From Burkholderia pyrrocinia (GTDB lineage: Bacteria > Pseudomonadota > Gammaproteobacteria > Burkholderiales > Burkholderiaceae), in assembly GCF_001028665.1 (NCBI RefSeq), contig NZ_CP011503.1, positions 3,410,001 to 3,474,000 of the forward strand: a DNA stretch of 64,000 nt. Direction: 5' to 3'. The position numbers and the translations under genes were made by a program. Positions 48,101-58,132 of this stretch are shown one piece after another (positions within the stretch are counted from its first letter, which is position 1; each line of letters starts with the position of its first letter). Under the pieces are notes generated by a model. It saw only the letters and a list, made by a program, of their open reading frames with translations. It did not search any database and was not told the DNA's origin.

Positions 48101-49201
48101 CCACGACTGGCGTGCATCGGGCAGGTCGAGGTTCGACACGGTGAAGCCCGTGAGGCCGGCCTTCGGACGCGCCCCGCGGCCCGTCGCGCCTTCGTCGCGG
48201 ATCTCGCCGCCCGCGCCGGTCGCCGCACCCGGGAACGGCGAGATCGCCGTCGGGTGGTTGTGCGTCTCGACCTTCATCAGCGTGTGCGTGAGCTCGGTGT
48301 GGCGGCCATAACGCTCGCCCGGCTCGCCGGCCGCGCCTGCGTTGCGCGGGAACCAGCGCTCGGCCTCGGCGCCGACCATGATCGACGAGTTGTCCGAATA
48401 CGCGACGATCGTGCCCTGCGGGTTCAGCTTCTCGGTGTTGCGGATCATCGCGAACAGCGACATGTCCTGCGCTGCGCCGTCGATCGTCCACTGTGCGTTG
48501 AAGATCTTGTGGCGGCAGTGCTCGCTGTTCGCCTGCGCGAACATCATCAGTTCGACGTCGGTCGGGTTGCGTTCGAGCTTGCGGAACGCATCGACCAGGT
48601 AGTCGATTTCGTCGTCGGCGAGCGCGAGGCCCAGCTCGACGTTCGCGCGCTCGAGCGCGCCGCGGCCGACGCCCAGCACGTCGACGCTCGCGAGCGGCTT
48701 GGCCGGCAGTTCGTCGAACAGGTGCTTCGCGTCGTCGCGCGCGGCGACCACGCTTTCGGTCATCCGGTCATGCAGCGCGGCGGCAACGGCCGCACGCGCG
48801 TCGTCGGACAGCGCCTTCTTGCCGCCGAGCAGGCCCGACTTCAGCGTGACCGTGAATTCGACGCCGCGCTCGATGCGGCGCACCTGCGTGAGGCCGCAGT
48901 GCTGCGCGATGTCGGTCGCCTTGCTCGCCCACGGCGAGACCGTGCCGAAGCGCGGCAGCACGACGAAGGTCTCGGCCGCCCCCTTCTCGGCCGCCGGCTC
49001 GAACGGCGCACCGTAGTGCATCAGCGCGTCGATGCGCGCGCTGTCGTCGGCCGACAGCGGCTCGGCCGCATTGACGAAGTGCAGGAACTGGCCGCGCACC
49101 GCGACGATGTTGGCGTCGATTTGCCTGAGCGTGTCGAGCAGACGGGTTTGACGGAAATCGGAGAGGGCCGAAGCGCCGGGAAAACACGAGAAGTGAGCCA
49201 T
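45137..49201 (-). CDS. purL: Phosphoribosylformylglycinamidine synthase
   Basis: A 1354-residue single-chain enzyme of purine synthesis, converting FGAR to FGAM with glutamine and ATP. The N-terminal PurS-like part begins [17 protein letters not shown]. The synthase region contains [20 protein letters not shown] and [19 protein letters not shown]. The C-terminal glutaminase has the nucleophile Cys in [10 protein letters not shown] and the His/Glu pair in MPHMERVHR. The length is the usual one for gamma- and beta-proteobacteria. The ATG at 49201 was chosen over an in-frame start at 49321. Confidence 0.96.
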   Translation of the reverse strand: MAHFSCFPGASALSDFRQTRLLDTLRQIDANIVAVRGQFLHFVNAAEPLSADDSARIDALMHYGAPFEPAAEKGAAETFVVLPRFGTVSPWASKATDIAQHCGLTQVRRIERGVEFTVTLKSGLLGGKKALSDDARAAVAAALHDRMTESVVAARDDAKHLFDELPAKPLASVDVLGVGRGALERANVELGLALADDEIDYLVDAFRKLERNPTDVELMMFAQANSEHCRHKIFNAQWTIDGAAQDMSLFAMIRNTEKLNPQGTIVAYSDNSSIMVGAEAERWFPRNAGAAGEPGERYGRHTELTHTLMKVETHNHPTAISPFPGAATGAGGEIRDEGATGRGARPKAGLTGFTVSNLDLPDARQSWENARDAAQPVGERNPNDAHGPYGRPDRIASPLQIMIDGPLGGAAFNNEFGRPNLGGYFRVYEQNVGGQVRGYHKPIMIAGGLGNIADQHTHKHDVPAGSLLIQIGGPGMRIGMGGGAASSMATGANTAELDFDSVQRGNPEIERRAQEVINGCWQLGAENPILSIHDVGAGGLSNAFPEIVDGAGKGARFELRKVALEESGLSPREIWSNEAQERYVLAIAPADLPRFEAICARERCPFAVVGVATDERQLQLVDAEATGGDEYPVDMPMEVLLGKPPRMHRDVARVATERAPVDVTGIALSEVAVDVLKHPTVGSKSFLITIGDRSVGGTSVRDQMVGPWQVPVADCAVTALDYAGFKGEAMTMAERTPLAVIDAPASGRMAVGEAVTNIASAPIASLDKLKLSANWMAACGTAGEDAALFDTVKAIGMELCPALGIGIPVGKDSLSMKTKWDEQGVAKEVVSPVSLIISAFAPVEDVRRHLTPQLRRVADAGDSVLIAIDLGRGKNRMGGSIFAQVTQQVGDTTPDVDDAEDLKRFFNAIQSLNAQDKLLAYHDRSDGGLWATVCEMAFAGHAGVSLNVDMLTLDEKHESDYGDAKDWAKQTSGRRDDRTLRALFSEELGAVVQVRAADRDAVLGALREFGLSACSHVIGSVNDRDVIEVYRDAKKIFDAPRTELHRAWGEVSWRIARLRDNPACADAEYDALLDAADPGISPVLSFDPADDIAAPFIATGARPRVAILREQGVNSHLETAYAFDRAGFDAHDVHMSDLLAGRATLADFAGAVACGGFSYGDVLGAGEGWAKTIRFNANLADMFAAFFARPDTFALGICNGCQMLSSLASMIPGAEAWPKFTRNKSEQFEARFSFVEVEKSPSIFFAGMEGSRIPVAVAHGEGYADFSQQGDIDRVAVAMRFVDHRGEATERYPFNPNGSPAGITSVTTADGRFSVLMPHMERVHRTVAMSWHPEGWGEASPWMRVFRNARRWIG

Positions 49202-49529
49202 GGGCTGGACTGACGTCGATGAGTCGCGCAAGGTGGCGACGTGGGGCGAAAGGAAGGCCGTAATTATACCCGGAAGTCGGTCGCCCCAAACCGGCCGATC
49301 GGTAGTCCGCATGCACCGCAACGGTGCCGCGGCGCGCGCCGCGCACGGCCGCCCGCCGGGCCGGCCCGCGCGGACGCGGCAGCCGGCGGCCGCGGCGCGG
49401 CCGCACGGTACGCGCGCGTCCGACGTCGGTTACCGCGATTTTGGCGCTATCATTCCGGGTTCACCGGGCCGGGGCCCTCTGCGAATTCTCACCGGGTGGC
49501 GTGCGCGCCGCCCGTCATCGAAGCAATCC
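49202..49529. other. Divergent intergenic region, purL / dadA
   Basis: 328 bp of GC-rich DNA with no supported gene. It must hold the purL promoter on the minus strand and the dadA promoter on the plus strand. A plus-strand frame runs through into dadA but shows no protein similarity. No clear sigma-70 pair was found. Confidence 0.4.
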
Positions 49530-50831
49530 ATGGATGTCATCGTCATCGGCGGCGGAATCAGCGGCGTCGCCACCGCCTACCAGCTGCGCGCGGCCGGCCA
49601 TCGCGTGTGCGTGGTCGAACGCCACGCGACCGTCGCGCAAGGCGCGACCTACGGCGACGGCGGCGCGCTGCTGCCGAGCCCGCTCGACGTCTGGTTCGGC
49701 CCGACCTTCATGCGCCAGCGCCAGCCGCGCGACAGCGGCATCGTTTACAAGCCGGGCTTCAACGGCGGCGTGCGCCGCTTCGTCAAGCAGCTCGCCGCGC
49801 TGCGCGAGCCCGACGTGTTCGCCGCGCAGTACGCGCGGCTGCGCCCGCTGATCGACGCGTCGCGCGACACGCTCGCCGACATCGAGGCGCGCCTCGAACT
49901 CGAATTCGAACAGAAGCCCGGCATCCTGCACGTCGTGCGCGATCCGCGCGACTGGGAAGCGATGCAGCCCGCGCTCGACCTGCTGCGCACGCTCGACCAG
50001 CCGTACCGCACGCTGAGCGCCGACGAATGCGCGGCACTCGAACCGTCGGTGCCGGCCGAGCCCGGCTTCGCCGGCGGCGTGCTGCTCGAGACCGAGCGCA
50101 CCGGGAACTGCCCGCTGTTCGCGAAACTGGTCAAGCAGACGCTCGACGAGCACGGCGTGCAGTTCCGCTTCGGCGCCGACGTTGCCGCGATTCGCGTCGA
50201 CACCGGCCGCACCGCGGTCGAACTCGTTCCGTCCGGCCACCGGAACGCAGCGAAGGCGCACGAAGTCGACGTGATTTCCGCCGACGCGATCGTGGTCGCC
50301 GCCGGCGCCGGCAGCCTGCCGCTGCTCGACCGGCTCGGCTGGCGCCTGCCGCTGCACCCGGTACGGGTCCATACGCTCACCGCGCCGGTCGCGTACGAAG
50401 AGCACGCGCCGCACCTGAGCGTCGTCGATTCGATCAAGCGCATCTCGATCACGCGCACCCACCAGCGACTGCGCGTCGGCGGCGGCGCCGTGCTGCAAAG
50501 CCTGCCCGACACCGCGAAGCCGCTCGCCGAGCCGCTGTCCGAGGCTGCGCTCGCGCTGCTCGGCCAGGCCGTCCACGACTGGGTGCCCGGCGCCGCCCGG
50601 ATCTCGGCCGCGCTGTCGTGGCAAGGCACGCAACTGCTGTCGCCGGACGGCCTGCCCGTCGTGGGTCCGACCCCGCATCCGCGCGTATTCGTCAATTTCG
50701 GGCACGGCCCGACCGGCTGGGGGCTCGCGTGCGGGTCTGCTAAAGTGGTGACCGACTATCTGGGCGGCGACGTGCAGCACTGGCCCGCCGACACGCTCGC
50801 CGCGCTGCGCGCCGAGCGCTTCACGACCTGA
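49530..50831 (+). CDS. dadA: D-amino acid dehydrogenase small subunit family
   Basis: A 433-residue FAD-dependent oxidoreductase. The dinucleotide-binding motif is VIVIGGGISGVATAYQLRAA and the C-terminal FAD-contacting segment is GHGPTGWGLACGSAK. TYGDGGALLPSPLDVW is typical of DadA. It deaminates D-amino acids to keto acids, passing electrons to the respiratory chain. The ATG at 49530 gives the Rossmann motif at residue 2. It is 53 bp upstream of nnr. Confidence 0.88.
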   Translation: MDVIVIGGGISGVATAYQLRAAGHRVCVVERHATVAQGATYGDGGALLPSPLDVWFGPTFMRQRQPRDSGIVYKPGFNGGVRRFVKQLAALREPDVFAAQYARLRPLIDASRDTLADIEARLELEFEQKPGILHVVRDPRDWEAMQPALDLLRTLDQPYRTLSADECAALEPSVPAEPGFAGGVLLETERTGNCPLFAKLVKQTLDEHGVQFRFGADVAAIRVDTGRTAVELVPSGHRNAAKAHEVDVISADAIVVAAGAGSLPLLDRLGWRLPLHPVRVHTLTAPVAYEEHAPHLSVVDSIKRISITRTHQRLRVGGGAVLQSLPDTAKPLAEPLSEAALALLGQAVHDWVPGAARISAALSWQGTQLLSPDGLPVVGPTPHPRVFVNFGHGPTGWGLACGSAKVVTDYLGGDVQHWPADTLAALRAERFTT

Positions 50832-50884
50832 CCGCCGCGGGATCGTCCCGCGGCAGCATCCTTGCCAGCCGCCACGATCCCGCG

Positions 50885-52426
50885 ATGACCGCTACCCACC
50901 CGTTTCCCGATTCCGATCCGATCGCGCTGCTGCGCGTCGCCGACTTGCGCGCGGCCGAAGCCGACGCAGCCGCGGCGCTGCCGCCGCACACGCTGATGGG
51001 CCGTGCGGGTGCCGCCGCCGCGCGCTGGCTGTCCGAGCGCGTCGCGGGCGAGCGCCCCGTGTGGTTCGCGGTCGGCCCCGGCAACAACGGCGGCGACGCG
51101 CTGGTGACCGCCGCGCAGCTCCAGCAGCTCGGCGTCGCGACGCAGGCGTGGATGCCGGTGCCGGTCAAGCCGGACGACGCACAATGGGCGCTCGGCCTCG
51201 CGCGCGCGGCCGGCGTACCGCTGTCGGCCACGCCACCCGCGTCGCTGGACGGTTATGCATGGGTCGTCGACGGGTTGTTCGGCATCGGTCTCGGCCGCGC
51301 GCTCGACGGCGCGTTCGCCGAGCAGGCCGCGCGCATTGCCGCGCATGCACGGAGCGGCGGCCGCGTGCTCGCGCTCGACGTGCCGAGCGGCCTCGACAGC
51401 GATACGGGCCGGATCGTCGGCGCGGGCGTCGCCGTCGCGGCCACGCATACGCTCACCTTCATCGGCGCGAAGCCGGGCCTCTACACGGGCGACGGCCGCG
51501 ACCTCGCCGGCGAGATCGACATCGAGTCGCTCGACGTCGCGCCGCCCGCCGCGCCGGCCATCGTACTGAATGCGCCCGCGCGATTCGCCGCGGCCCTGCC
51601 CGCGCGCGCGTTCGCGTCCCACAAGGGCACGTTCGGCAGCCTCGCGGTGCTCGGCGGCGACACGGGCATGTGCGGCGCGCCGATCCTGGCCGCGCGCGCC
51701 GCGCTGTTCGCGGGCGCCGGCAAGGTGCACGTCGGCTTCCTCGGCGCCGGCGCCCCGCCGTACGACCCGCCGTTCCCCGAACTGATGCTGCATCCGGCCG
51801 ACGGCCTCGACCTCGGCGCGATGACCGCGATCGCGGCCGGCTGCGGCCTCGGCACGCGCGAGGCCGCGGCAACGCTCGTGCGCGACGTGCTCGCCCATGA
51901 TGCCGCGACATTGCTCGATGCCGACGCGCTGAACCTCGTGGCGACGCATGCGGACCTCGCGGCCGCCGTCGCCAAGCGCGGCGCGCGCGGCAATCCCTGC
52001 GTGCTGACCCCGCACCCGCTCGAGGCCGCGCGGCTGCTCGGCAGCGACACGGCAACGGTGCAGCGCGACCGCGTCGCGGCCGCGCAAGCGCTCGCCGCGC
52101 GCCATGCGGCCATCGTCGTGCTGAAAGGCTCGGGCACGGTGATTGCGGCGCCCGACGGCCGCGTGACGATCAACCCGACCGGCAACGCGGCGCTCGCCAC
52201 CGGCGGCACCGGCGACGTGCTCGGCGGCCTGATCGGCGCGCTGCTCGCACAGCGCGTCGCGCCGTACGAAGCGGCGCTCGCGGGCGTCTACCTGCACGGC
52301 CTCGCGGCCGACACGCTGACCGCGCACGGCACCGGCCCGGCCGGGCTCACGGCCGGCGAACTCGCGCCGATGGTGCGCACGCTGATCAATCGCCTTTTTT
52401 ATCCGTCGCCGCGCGCCGACACATAA
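50885..52426 (+). CDS. nnr: Bifunctional NAD(P)HX epimerase / ADP-dependent dehydratase
   Basis: A 513-residue metabolite-repair enzyme. The N-terminal YjeF_N epimerase domain (about 1-215) shows VGPGNNGGDALVTAAQL. The C-terminal ribokinase-like dehydratase domain (about 230-505) shows KGTFGSLAVLGGDTGMCGAP and ATGGTGDVLGGLIGALLAQ, which holds the ADP-binding and catalytic residues. It restores damaged NAD(P)HX to NAD(P)H. Confidence 0.93.
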   Translation: MTATHPFPDSDPIALLRVADLRAAEADAAAALPPHTLMGRAGAAAARWLSERVAGERPVWFAVGPGNNGGDALVTAAQLQQLGVATQAWMPVPVKPDDAQWALGLARAAGVPLSATPPASLDGYAWVVDGLFGIGLGRALDGAFAEQAARIAAHARSGGRVLALDVPSGLDSDTGRIVGAGVAVAATHTLTFIGAKPGLYTGDGRDLAGEIDIESLDVAPPAAPAIVLNAPARFAAALPARAFASHKGTFGSLAVLGGDTGMCGAPILAARAALFAGAGKVHVGFLGAGAPPYDPPFPELMLHPADGLDLGAMTAIAAGCGLGTREAAATLVRDVLAHDAATLLDADALNLVATHADLAAAVAKRGARGNPCVLTPHPLEAARLLGSDTATVQRDRVAAAQALAARHAAIVVLKGSGTVIAAPDGRVTINPTGNAALATGGTGDVLGGLIGALLAQRVAPYEAALAGVYLHGLAADTLTAHGTGPAGLTAGELAPMVRTLINRLFYPSPRADT

Positions 52427-52537
52427 CGCCGCTATACTGACTGCCCCGCCGCACGGCGGGCCCTCTCGTCCGCCGGCCTTCCGATCCCGATGAGCCGGCG
52501 CGGCATTCCTCCCGATTCACGCTTCACTCGAACTGCC

Positions 52538-54160
52538 ATGACGCTGAATTCGCTCCCCGCCTGGACTGCCCTTCAATCCCACTTCGAACAGATCCGCCAC
52601 GCCCGGCTGCGCGACTGGTTCGCGCCGGAAAACGACCGCGCGCCGACCCGCGCCGAACGCTTCACGATCCCGGGCGGCGGTCTCGCGGCCGATCTCTCGA
52701 AGAACCGCATCAACGACGAAACGCTGCGCCTGCTCGTGCAGCTCGCGCGCGACGCAGGCGTCGAAGCGCGCCGCGACGCGATGTTCGCGGGCGAGATCGT
52801 CAACCCGACCGAAGGCCGCGCCGCGCTGCACACCGCATTGCGCGCGACCGACCCGCAAGCGCCGTTCCACGCACAGGTGAGCGCCGAGCGCGCGAAGATG
52901 GCGACCTTCGCGCGCGCCGTGCGCAGCGGCACGTGGACGGGCTACACGGGCAAGCGCATCCGCCACGTGATCAACATCGGCATCGGCGGCTCCGATCTCG
53001 GGCCGAAGATGGTCGTGCATGCGCTGCATCACGTCGCGACACCTGAAATCTCGACCCACTTCGTGTCGAACGTCGACGGCGCCGATCTTGCGCGCGTGCT
53101 CGAACAGGTCGATCCCGAGGAAACGCTCGCGATCATCGTGTCGAAGACCTTCACGACGCTCGAGACGATGACGAACGCACGCTCGCTGCGCGACTGGTTC
53201 GTCGCGCGCGGCTGCCCCGAGGAAGCGCTCGCGAAGCACTTCGTCGGCGTGTCGGCGAACCCGGCCGAAGTCGTGAAGTTCGGGATCGCCGCGGACAACG
53301 TGTTCGAAATGTGGGACTGGGTCGGCGGCCGCTATTCGCTGTGGTCGGCGGTCGGTCTGTCGATCATGATCGCGATCGGCCCCGAGCAGTTCGACGAACT
53401 GCTGGCCGGCGCGAACGACATGGACCGCCATTTCCGCGAAGCGCCGCTCGAACGCAACCTGCCGGTACTGCTCGGCCTGATCGGCATCTGGTACCGGAAT
53501 TTCTTCGGCTCGCAGAGCTATCTCGTCGCGCCGTATTCGGAAGCGCTGCACTACCTGTCGTCGTACCTGCAGCAGCTCGAAATGGAGAGCAACGGCAAAT
53601 CCGCGCGGCTGGACGGCACCTTCGTCGATTACCCGACGTCGGCCGTCACGTGGGGCGAGCCGGGCACCAACGGTCAGCACGCGTTCTTCCAGATGCTGCA
53701 CCAAGGCCCGACGATCGTGCCGATCGACTTCATCGCGGTGCTGACGCCCGAGCATCCGCTCGCGAGCCATCATCCGAAGCTGCTCGCGAACTGCTTCGCG
53801 CAAAGCGAGGCGCTGATGCTCGGCCGCACGCTCGACGAAGCGCGCAAGGTCGCCGGGCCCGGCAACGAAGCGCTCGCGCCGCACCTGACGTTCCCCGGCA
53901 ACCGCCCGACGACGACGCTGCTCGTCGAAGCGCTGACGCCGCGCACGCTCGGCGCGCTGATCGCGCTTTACGAGCACAAGGTACTGGTGCAGGCGACGGT
54001 GTGGGACATCAATCCGTTCGACCAGTGGGGCGTCGAGCTCGGCAAGATTCTCGGCAAGGTCGTCGAAGCCGACCTGTCGGCCGAGTCGGTCGATCCCGCG
54101 AAGCACGACTCGTCGACCACCGCGCTGATCGAACGCGCCCGCGCGGCGCTCAAGCGCTGA
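52538..54160 (+). CDS. pgi: Glucose-6-phosphate isomerase
   Basis: A 540-residue glycolytic enzyme. Signatures are [59 protein letters not shown] (catalytic Glu and His) and [15 protein letters not shown]. The ATG at 52538 (MTLNSLPAW) was chosen; an upstream in-frame start at 52490 lacks family similarity. It follows nnr by 111 bp. Confidence 0.96.
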   Translation: MTLNSLPAWTALQSHFEQIRHARLRDWFAPENDRAPTRAERFTIPGGGLAADLSKNRINDETLRLLVQLARDAGVEARRDAMFAGEIVNPTEGRAALHTALRATDPQAPFHAQVSAERAKMATFARAVRSGTWTGYTGKRIRHVINIGIGGSDLGPKMVVHALHHVATPEISTHFVSNVDGADLARVLEQVDPEETLAIIVSKTFTTLETMTNARSLRDWFVARGCPEEALAKHFVGVSANPAEVVKFGIAADNVFEMWDWVGGRYSLWSAVGLSIMIAIGPEQFDELLAGANDMDRHFREAPLERNLPVLLGLIGIWYRNFFGSQSYLVAPYSEALHYLSSYLQQLEMESNGKSARLDGTFVDYPTSAVTWGEPGTNGQHAFFQMLHQGPTIVPIDFIAVLTPEHPLASHHPKLLANCFAQSEALMLGRTLDEARKVAGPGNEALAPHLTFPGNRPTTTLLVEALTPRTLGALIALYEHKVLVQATVWDINPFDQWGVELGKILGKVVEADLSAESVDPAKHDSSTTALIERARAALKR

Positions 54161-54220
54161 CGCGACGGCGTCATGCGCACGCCAGCCGCGCAGCACAACC
54201 CGCGCGGCTGGCAGAAAAAT

Positions 54221-54934
54221 TCAGGCGCCGCGCTGCGCCGCGTGCGGCTCGACGATGCGTCCGGTGTCGAGCGTCACGGTCGTCGCGCAGCGGCGCGCGA
54301 GTTCGGCATCGTGCGTGACGAGCACGAGCGTTGCGCCGTGCGTGCGGTTCAGTTCGAACATCAGGTCGATGACCGCGTGCCCCGTCGCCGCGTCGAGGCT
54401 GCCGGTCGGCTCGTCGGCAAACAGGATCGCCGGGCGCGTGACGAAGGCGCGCGCGAGCGCGACGCGCTGCTGCTCGCCGCCCGACAGCAGCTTCGGATAA
54501 TGCGCGGTGCGTTCGCCGAGACCGACCTGCACGAGCAGCGCCCGTGCGCGATCGGCCGCATCGCGCGCGCTGATGCCGCCCCGCAGTTCGAGCGGCAGCA
54601 TCACGTTCTCGAGCGCCGTCAGGTGCGGCATCAACTGGAAAGACTGGAATACGAACCCGACTGCGCCGTTGCGCAGCGCGGCGCGCTCGTCCTCGTCGAG
54701 CTGGTCGAGCGCGCGGCCGAGCAGGCGAACCGTGCCGCTCGTCGCGCTGTCCAACCCCGCAAGCAGGCCGAGCAGTGTCGACTTGCCCGACCCCGACGCG
54801 CCGACGATCGCGAGGCTGCTGCCCGGCCGCACGGCGAGCGTGATGCCGTCGAGGATCGTCAGCTCGCCCGTTGCGTCGGCGACCCGCTTGCACACGTCAT
54901 GGACTTCGATGATCGGATCGGTAATCTTGAACAT
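54221..54934 (-). CDS. ybbA: ABC transporter ATP-binding protein (YbbA/LolD-like)
   Basis: A 237-residue ABC ATPase. Walker A is GASGSGKSTLL, the signature LLSGGEQQRVALARAF, and Walker B AILFADEPTGSLDA. FVFQSFQLMPHLTALENVML holds the Q-loop. In E. coli ybbA is paired with the permease ybbP and is divergent from tesA. Here it is also divergent from tesA, but no permease gene follows before pgi. Its ATG overlaps that of tesA by two bases on the other strand. Confidence 0.87.
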   Translation of the reverse strand: MFKITDPIIEVHDVCKRVADATGELTILDGITLAVRPGSSLAIVGASGSGKSTLLGLLAGLDSATSGTVRLLGRALDQLDEDERAALRNGAVGFVFQSFQLMPHLTALENVMLPLELRGGISARDAADRARALLVQVGLGERTAHYPKLLSGGEQQRVALARAFVTRPAILFADEPTGSLDAATGHAVIDLMFELNRTHGATLVLVTHDAELARRCATTVTLDTGRIVEPHAAQRGA

Positions 54935-55607
54935 GGACACGACATTTCGCTGGAAAAGACGCGCGGCGCTCGCCGCGCTGCTGGGCACCCTGCTGGCCGC
55001 AACCGCGCCCGCACGCGCCGTGACGGCGCCGGCCCCGACATCGGGCCAACCGGTGATCGTCGTGCTCGGCGACAGCCTGTCGGCCGAATACGGGCTGCCG
55101 CGCGACACGGGCTGGGTTGCATTGCTGCGGCAGCGGCTCACGACCGAGCGAATCGATTATAGCGTCGCGAACGCCAGCGTCAGCGGCGACACCACGAGCG
55201 GCGGCCGCGCTCGGCTGCCCGCGGTGCTGCAGCGGCTCAAGCCTTCGATCGTCGTCGTCGAGCTCGGTTCGAACGATGCGCTGCGCGGCGTGCCGCTCGC
55301 GACGACCGAACAGAACCTGCGCGACATCATCGCCGGCGCGCGGCGCGCGCAGGCAAAGGTCGTGCTGGTCGGCATGTACGTGCCGCCCAATTACGGGCCC
55401 GACTACACGCAGAAGTTCCACGCCGTCTATACGCGGTTGTCGAAGGATCTCGGCGTGCCGCTCGTGCCGTTCCTGCTGGCCGGCATCGAGAACAAGCCCG
55501 AGATGTTCCAGGCCGACCAGATGCATCCCGCGCAGCAGGCACAGGGCATTCTGCTCGACAACGTCTGGCCGGCACTGAAGCCTCTGCTCGGCAAGCCTCG
55601 CAGCTGA
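54933..55607 (+). CDS. tesA: Periplasmic GDSL esterase / thioesterase I
   Basis: A 224-residue SGNH-hydrolase. A signal peptide (about residues 1-29) precedes VIVVLGDSLSAEYGLPRDTG with the nucleophile Ser. The other SGNH blocks are seen in NASVSGDTTSGG (Gly), ELGSNDALRG (Asn) and DQMHPAQQAQG (Asp and His). It hydrolyses acyl-CoA and other esters in the periplasm. The ATG at 54933 shares the palindrome CATG with the ybbA start. An upstream in-frame ATG at 54909 is possible. Confidence 0.91.
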   Translation: MDTTFRWKRRAALAALLGTLLAATAPARAVTAPAPTSGQPVIVVLGDSLSAEYGLPRDTGWVALLRQRLTTERIDYSVANASVSGDTTSGGRARLPAVLQRLKPSIVVVELGSNDALRGVPLATTEQNLRDIIAGARRAQAKVVLVGMYVPPNYGPDYTQKFHAVYTRLSKDLGVPLVPFLLAGIENKPEMFQADQMHPAQQAQGILLDNVWPALKPLLGKPRS

Positions 55608-55630
55608 CGACGCAGCCCCGCCGGAAAACA

Positions 55631-55658
55631 AAAAGCCCCGCTTCGTGCGGGGCTTGTT
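55631..55658. terminator. Terminator between tesA and ppiD
   Basis: A 9-bp stem (AAGCCCCGC at 55633-55641 with 55647-55655), TTCGT loop, T-rich after on plus and TTTTTG on minus, between convergent genes. Confidence 0.85.
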
Positions 55659-55680
55659 ATTGTTGCATGCGAAACGATGC

Positions 55681-57615
55681 TCAGTTGCCGCCGTCCTGCG
55701 ACTGGCTGGTCGTCGTCCCGTACAGCTTGACTTTCGAGCGATCGCGCAGCGCGGCGAGATACGCTTCGCCCTCGCTTTGCGCGTCGACCTGCGCCATCTG
55801 CTGCTGCGCCGCCGCCAGTTGCTGCGGATCGACGGCCGTACCCGGGATCACCGCGTTCACGCGGTAGATCGCATAGCCGTCCGCGCCGAGATCGACCCCG
55901 ACGTAAGCCGGCAGCGTCTTCGGATCGACCTTGTAGACGGCGCTCAACGCGGCCGGCGTCAGGCCCTGCGACTGCGTGCGCGACACCTTCTGCACTGCCG
56001 TGAACCCGTCGGCCGACTTCGACTTCTGCAGCCCGGCCAGCTTCGCCGCACCGTCCTTCTGCGCGAGTGCCGCGGCCTGCTCGGCGACGACCTTCTGGCG
56101 TACGACGTCCTTGATCGCGTCGAGCGCGGGCACCGCAGCCGGCTTGTAGTCGGTCACGCGCGCCGAGATCAGCGTGTTGTTGCCGACGTCGATCGCCTGC
56201 GTGTTGTTCTGGTTCTTCACCGAGTCGTTCGCGAACACGGCGGCCAGGAACTTCGGATTGTTCAGCGGGCTCGTCGGCGGCAGTTGCGGATTCGGCGTCG
56301 GCGTGACGCTGGCCGTCTGGATCGTCAGCTTGTACTTGTCCGCGGCCGGCTGCAGCGTCTTCGCCTTTTCGTAGACGGTCGACGTGAAGCCTTCCGCGTT
56401 GTCCGTGAACGCCTTCGACGCGTACTGCCGCTTCAGGTCGATCGCGATCTGGTCCTTCACTTCCGCGAACGGCTTGACGGCCGCCGGCTTCACTTCGGTC
56501 GCCTTCAGGATGTGGAAGCCGAGATCCGACTGCACGACACCGCTCACGTCGCCCTGCTTGAGTGCGAATGCGGCATCGTCGAACGCCTTGCCGCCTGCCG
56601 TCGAGCCGCGCGTAATGAAGCCGAGGTCGCCGCCCTTCGCAGCCGACGGCGCGTCCTGCGAGCTCTTCTGCGCGATCTGCGCGAACTGGTCCGGATGCGC
56701 CTTCACGTCGGCGAGCACCTGTTCGGCCTTCGTCTTCGCGGCCGCCTTGTCGGCCGCGCTTGCGCTGCCCGCCGCGGCGATGAAGATGTGGCTCACGCGC
56801 ACCTGCGCTTCGGTGCGGAAGTGCGTCGGGTTGTCGTCGTAGAACTTCTTGATGTCCGCATCGGTCGGCTGTGCGCCTGCGGCCGCCGCGGCCGGCGAAT
56901 AGACGAGGTACTGGATCGTTGCGGTCTCCGGCGTCGCGAAGCTCTGCTTGTGCGCGTCGTAGTACGCGGTGAGTTGCGCGTCGGTCGGCTGGACCTTCGA
57001 TGCGAAATCGCTCGTCTTCAGCACCAGCGCCTGCACTTCGCGCTGCTGCGCGGCGAGTTCGGACAGGTGTTGCGCGAGGCTCTTCGGCGTGAACGCGCTC
57101 GACACGATGCTGGCCGGAATCTGCTGCAGCGCGAGGCTGTAGCGCACGCGCTCCTGGTACTGCTCGGGCGTCATCCCCTGGAACGACAGCAGTTGCGCGT
57201 AACGCTCGACGTCGATCGAACCGTCGGGCTTCTTCAGCGACGCGATCATCGGGTCGCTCATCAGCGCATCGCGCACCGCATTGTCGGACGCGGTCAGGTG
57301 CAGACGCTGCGTTTCGTCGGCCAGTACGCGTTGCTGGATCAGGCCGTCGAGCACCTGCTTGCGATGCTCGGGCGTATCGAACATCTTGACGTCGAACTGC
57401 CCGCCGAGCGCCTGACGCGCCTGGTCGATCTGCTGGCGGAACGCGCCGTCGAATTCGACCCGCGTGATCTTGTGCCCGTTGACCGCTGCGGCGTTCGCAC
57501 TATCGTCGAAGAAGCCGCGGAAGCCTTGGATCCCGACGAAACCCAGCCCCGGCAACACGATCAGGAGCAGGAGCGCCATCATCAGGCGCTGGTGATTACG
57601 GAAGAAATCGAGCAT
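55681..57615 (-). CDS. ppiD: Periplasmic chaperone PpiD
   Basis: A 644-residue membrane-anchored folding factor. The N-terminal membrane segment (about residues 10-33, LMMALLLLIVLPGLGFVGIQ) is followed by a SurA-type chaperone domain and one parvulin domain at about 265-360 (QVRVSHIFIAAAGSASAADK, KSSQDAPSAAKGGDLGFI, LGFHILKATEV). PpiD meets proteins leaving the Sec channel. Its place after lon and the tRNAs is conserved in beta-proteobacteria. Confidence 0.93.
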   Translation of the reverse strand: MLDFFRNHQRLMMALLLLIVLPGLGFVGIQGFRGFFDDSANAAAVNGHKITRVEFDGAFRQQIDQARQALGGQFDVKMFDTPEHRKQVLDGLIQQRVLADETQRLHLTASDNAVRDALMSDPMIASLKKPDGSIDVERYAQLLSFQGMTPEQYQERVRYSLALQQIPASIVSSAFTPKSLAQHLSELAAQQREVQALVLKTSDFASKVQPTDAQLTAYYDAHKQSFATPETATIQYLVYSPAAAAAGAQPTDADIKKFYDDNPTHFRTEAQVRVSHIFIAAAGSASAADKAAAKTKAEQVLADVKAHPDQFAQIAQKSSQDAPSAAKGGDLGFITRGSTAGGKAFDDAAFALKQGDVSGVVQSDLGFHILKATEVKPAAVKPFAEVKDQIAIDLKRQYASKAFTDNAEGFTSTVYEKAKTLQPAADKYKLTIQTASVTPTPNPQLPPTSPLNNPKFLAAVFANDSVKNQNNTQAIDVGNNTLISARVTDYKPAAVPALDAIKDVVRQKVVAEQAAALAQKDGAAKLAGLQKSKSADGFTAVQKVSRTQSQGLTPAALSAVYKVDPKTLPAYVGVDLGADGYAIYRVNAVIPGTAVDPQQLAAAQQQMAQVDAQSEGEAYLAALRDRSKVKLYGTTTSQSQDGGN

Positions 57616-57718
57616 GCTTGACGGGAAAATTGGACAAAACGACCGATATTACAACATACGGGGTGGGACGGGAGAAATCCAGACGTGCTGCGAGCAGCCG
57701 CAACCGGAAACGCAAATG

Positions 57719-57745
57719 AAAAAGCCCGCACGAGGCGGGCTTTTT
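57719..57745 (-). terminator. Bidirectional terminator after tRNA-Asp
   Basis: A perfect 11-bp stem (57719-57729 AAAAAGCCCGC with 57735-57745) and a 5-nt loop, with U-run on the minus strand, 7 bp past the tRNA 3' end. Confidence 0.9.
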
Positions 57746-57752
57746 CATTTTC

Positions 57753-57829
57753 TGGCGGAGCGGACGGGACTCGAACCCGCGACCCCCGGCGTGACAGGCC
57801 GGTATTCTAACCGACTGAACTACCGCTCC
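57753..57829 (-). tRNA. tRNA-Asp (GUC)
   Basis: On the minus strand the 77-nt sequence begins GGAGCGGTAGTTCAGTCGGT. It has the anticodon stem-loop CCGGCCTGTCACGCCGG with GTC, and a T-arm with GGTTCGAGTCC. The acceptor stem pairs GGAGCGG with CCGCTCC, and the 3' GCCA is encoded. Confidence 0.97.
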
Positions 57830-57852
57830 TTGGTCTGGCTGAATCAGGAAAC

Positions 57853-57928
57853 TGGTGGGTGCTGAGGGGTTCGAACCCCCGACCTACGCCTTGTAAGGGC
57901 GCCGCTCTACCAGCTGAGCTAAGCACCC
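57853..57928 (-). tRNA. tRNA-Val (UAC)
   Basis: On the minus strand the 76-nt sequence begins GGGTGCTTAGCTCAGCTGGT. The anticodon loop CCCTTACAAGG carries TAC, the T-arm has GGTTCGAACCC, and the acceptor stem GGGTGCT pairs with AGCACCC. The 3' ACCA is encoded. It lies 23 bp upstream of tRNA-Asp and is cotranscribed. Confidence 0.97.
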
Positions 57929-58066
57929 GTTTCCGATTCGTTCTGGCTGCGATCTGCGTTTCCGCATCAACAACCAGCGAGCCCGCAAGTTTAATTCATC
58001 CCAGATCATTTTGCCAAGCCCGGATGCGAATTTTTTCTGCAGCGTCCGCTCGCGATCCCGCACGCA

Positions 58067-58096
58067 TAAAAAAACCCGCGGACACGCCGCGGGTTT
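58067..58096 (-). terminator. Terminator of lon
   Basis: A perfect 10-bp stem (58072-58081 AAACCCGCGG with 58087-58096) and a 6-nt loop, followed on the minus strand by seven U. Confidence 0.92.
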
Positions 58097-58132
58097 CGTG
58101 AACAACCGTCAGGAAGAACGGCGCTCGGGTAC

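Noticed and set aside
45206..49213. A 1335-codon open frame antisense to purL
   Set aside because: It mirrors purL almost end to end and is rich in Arg, Ala, Val and His, the usual result of strong third-position G/C bias on the sense strand. No domain is recognisable.
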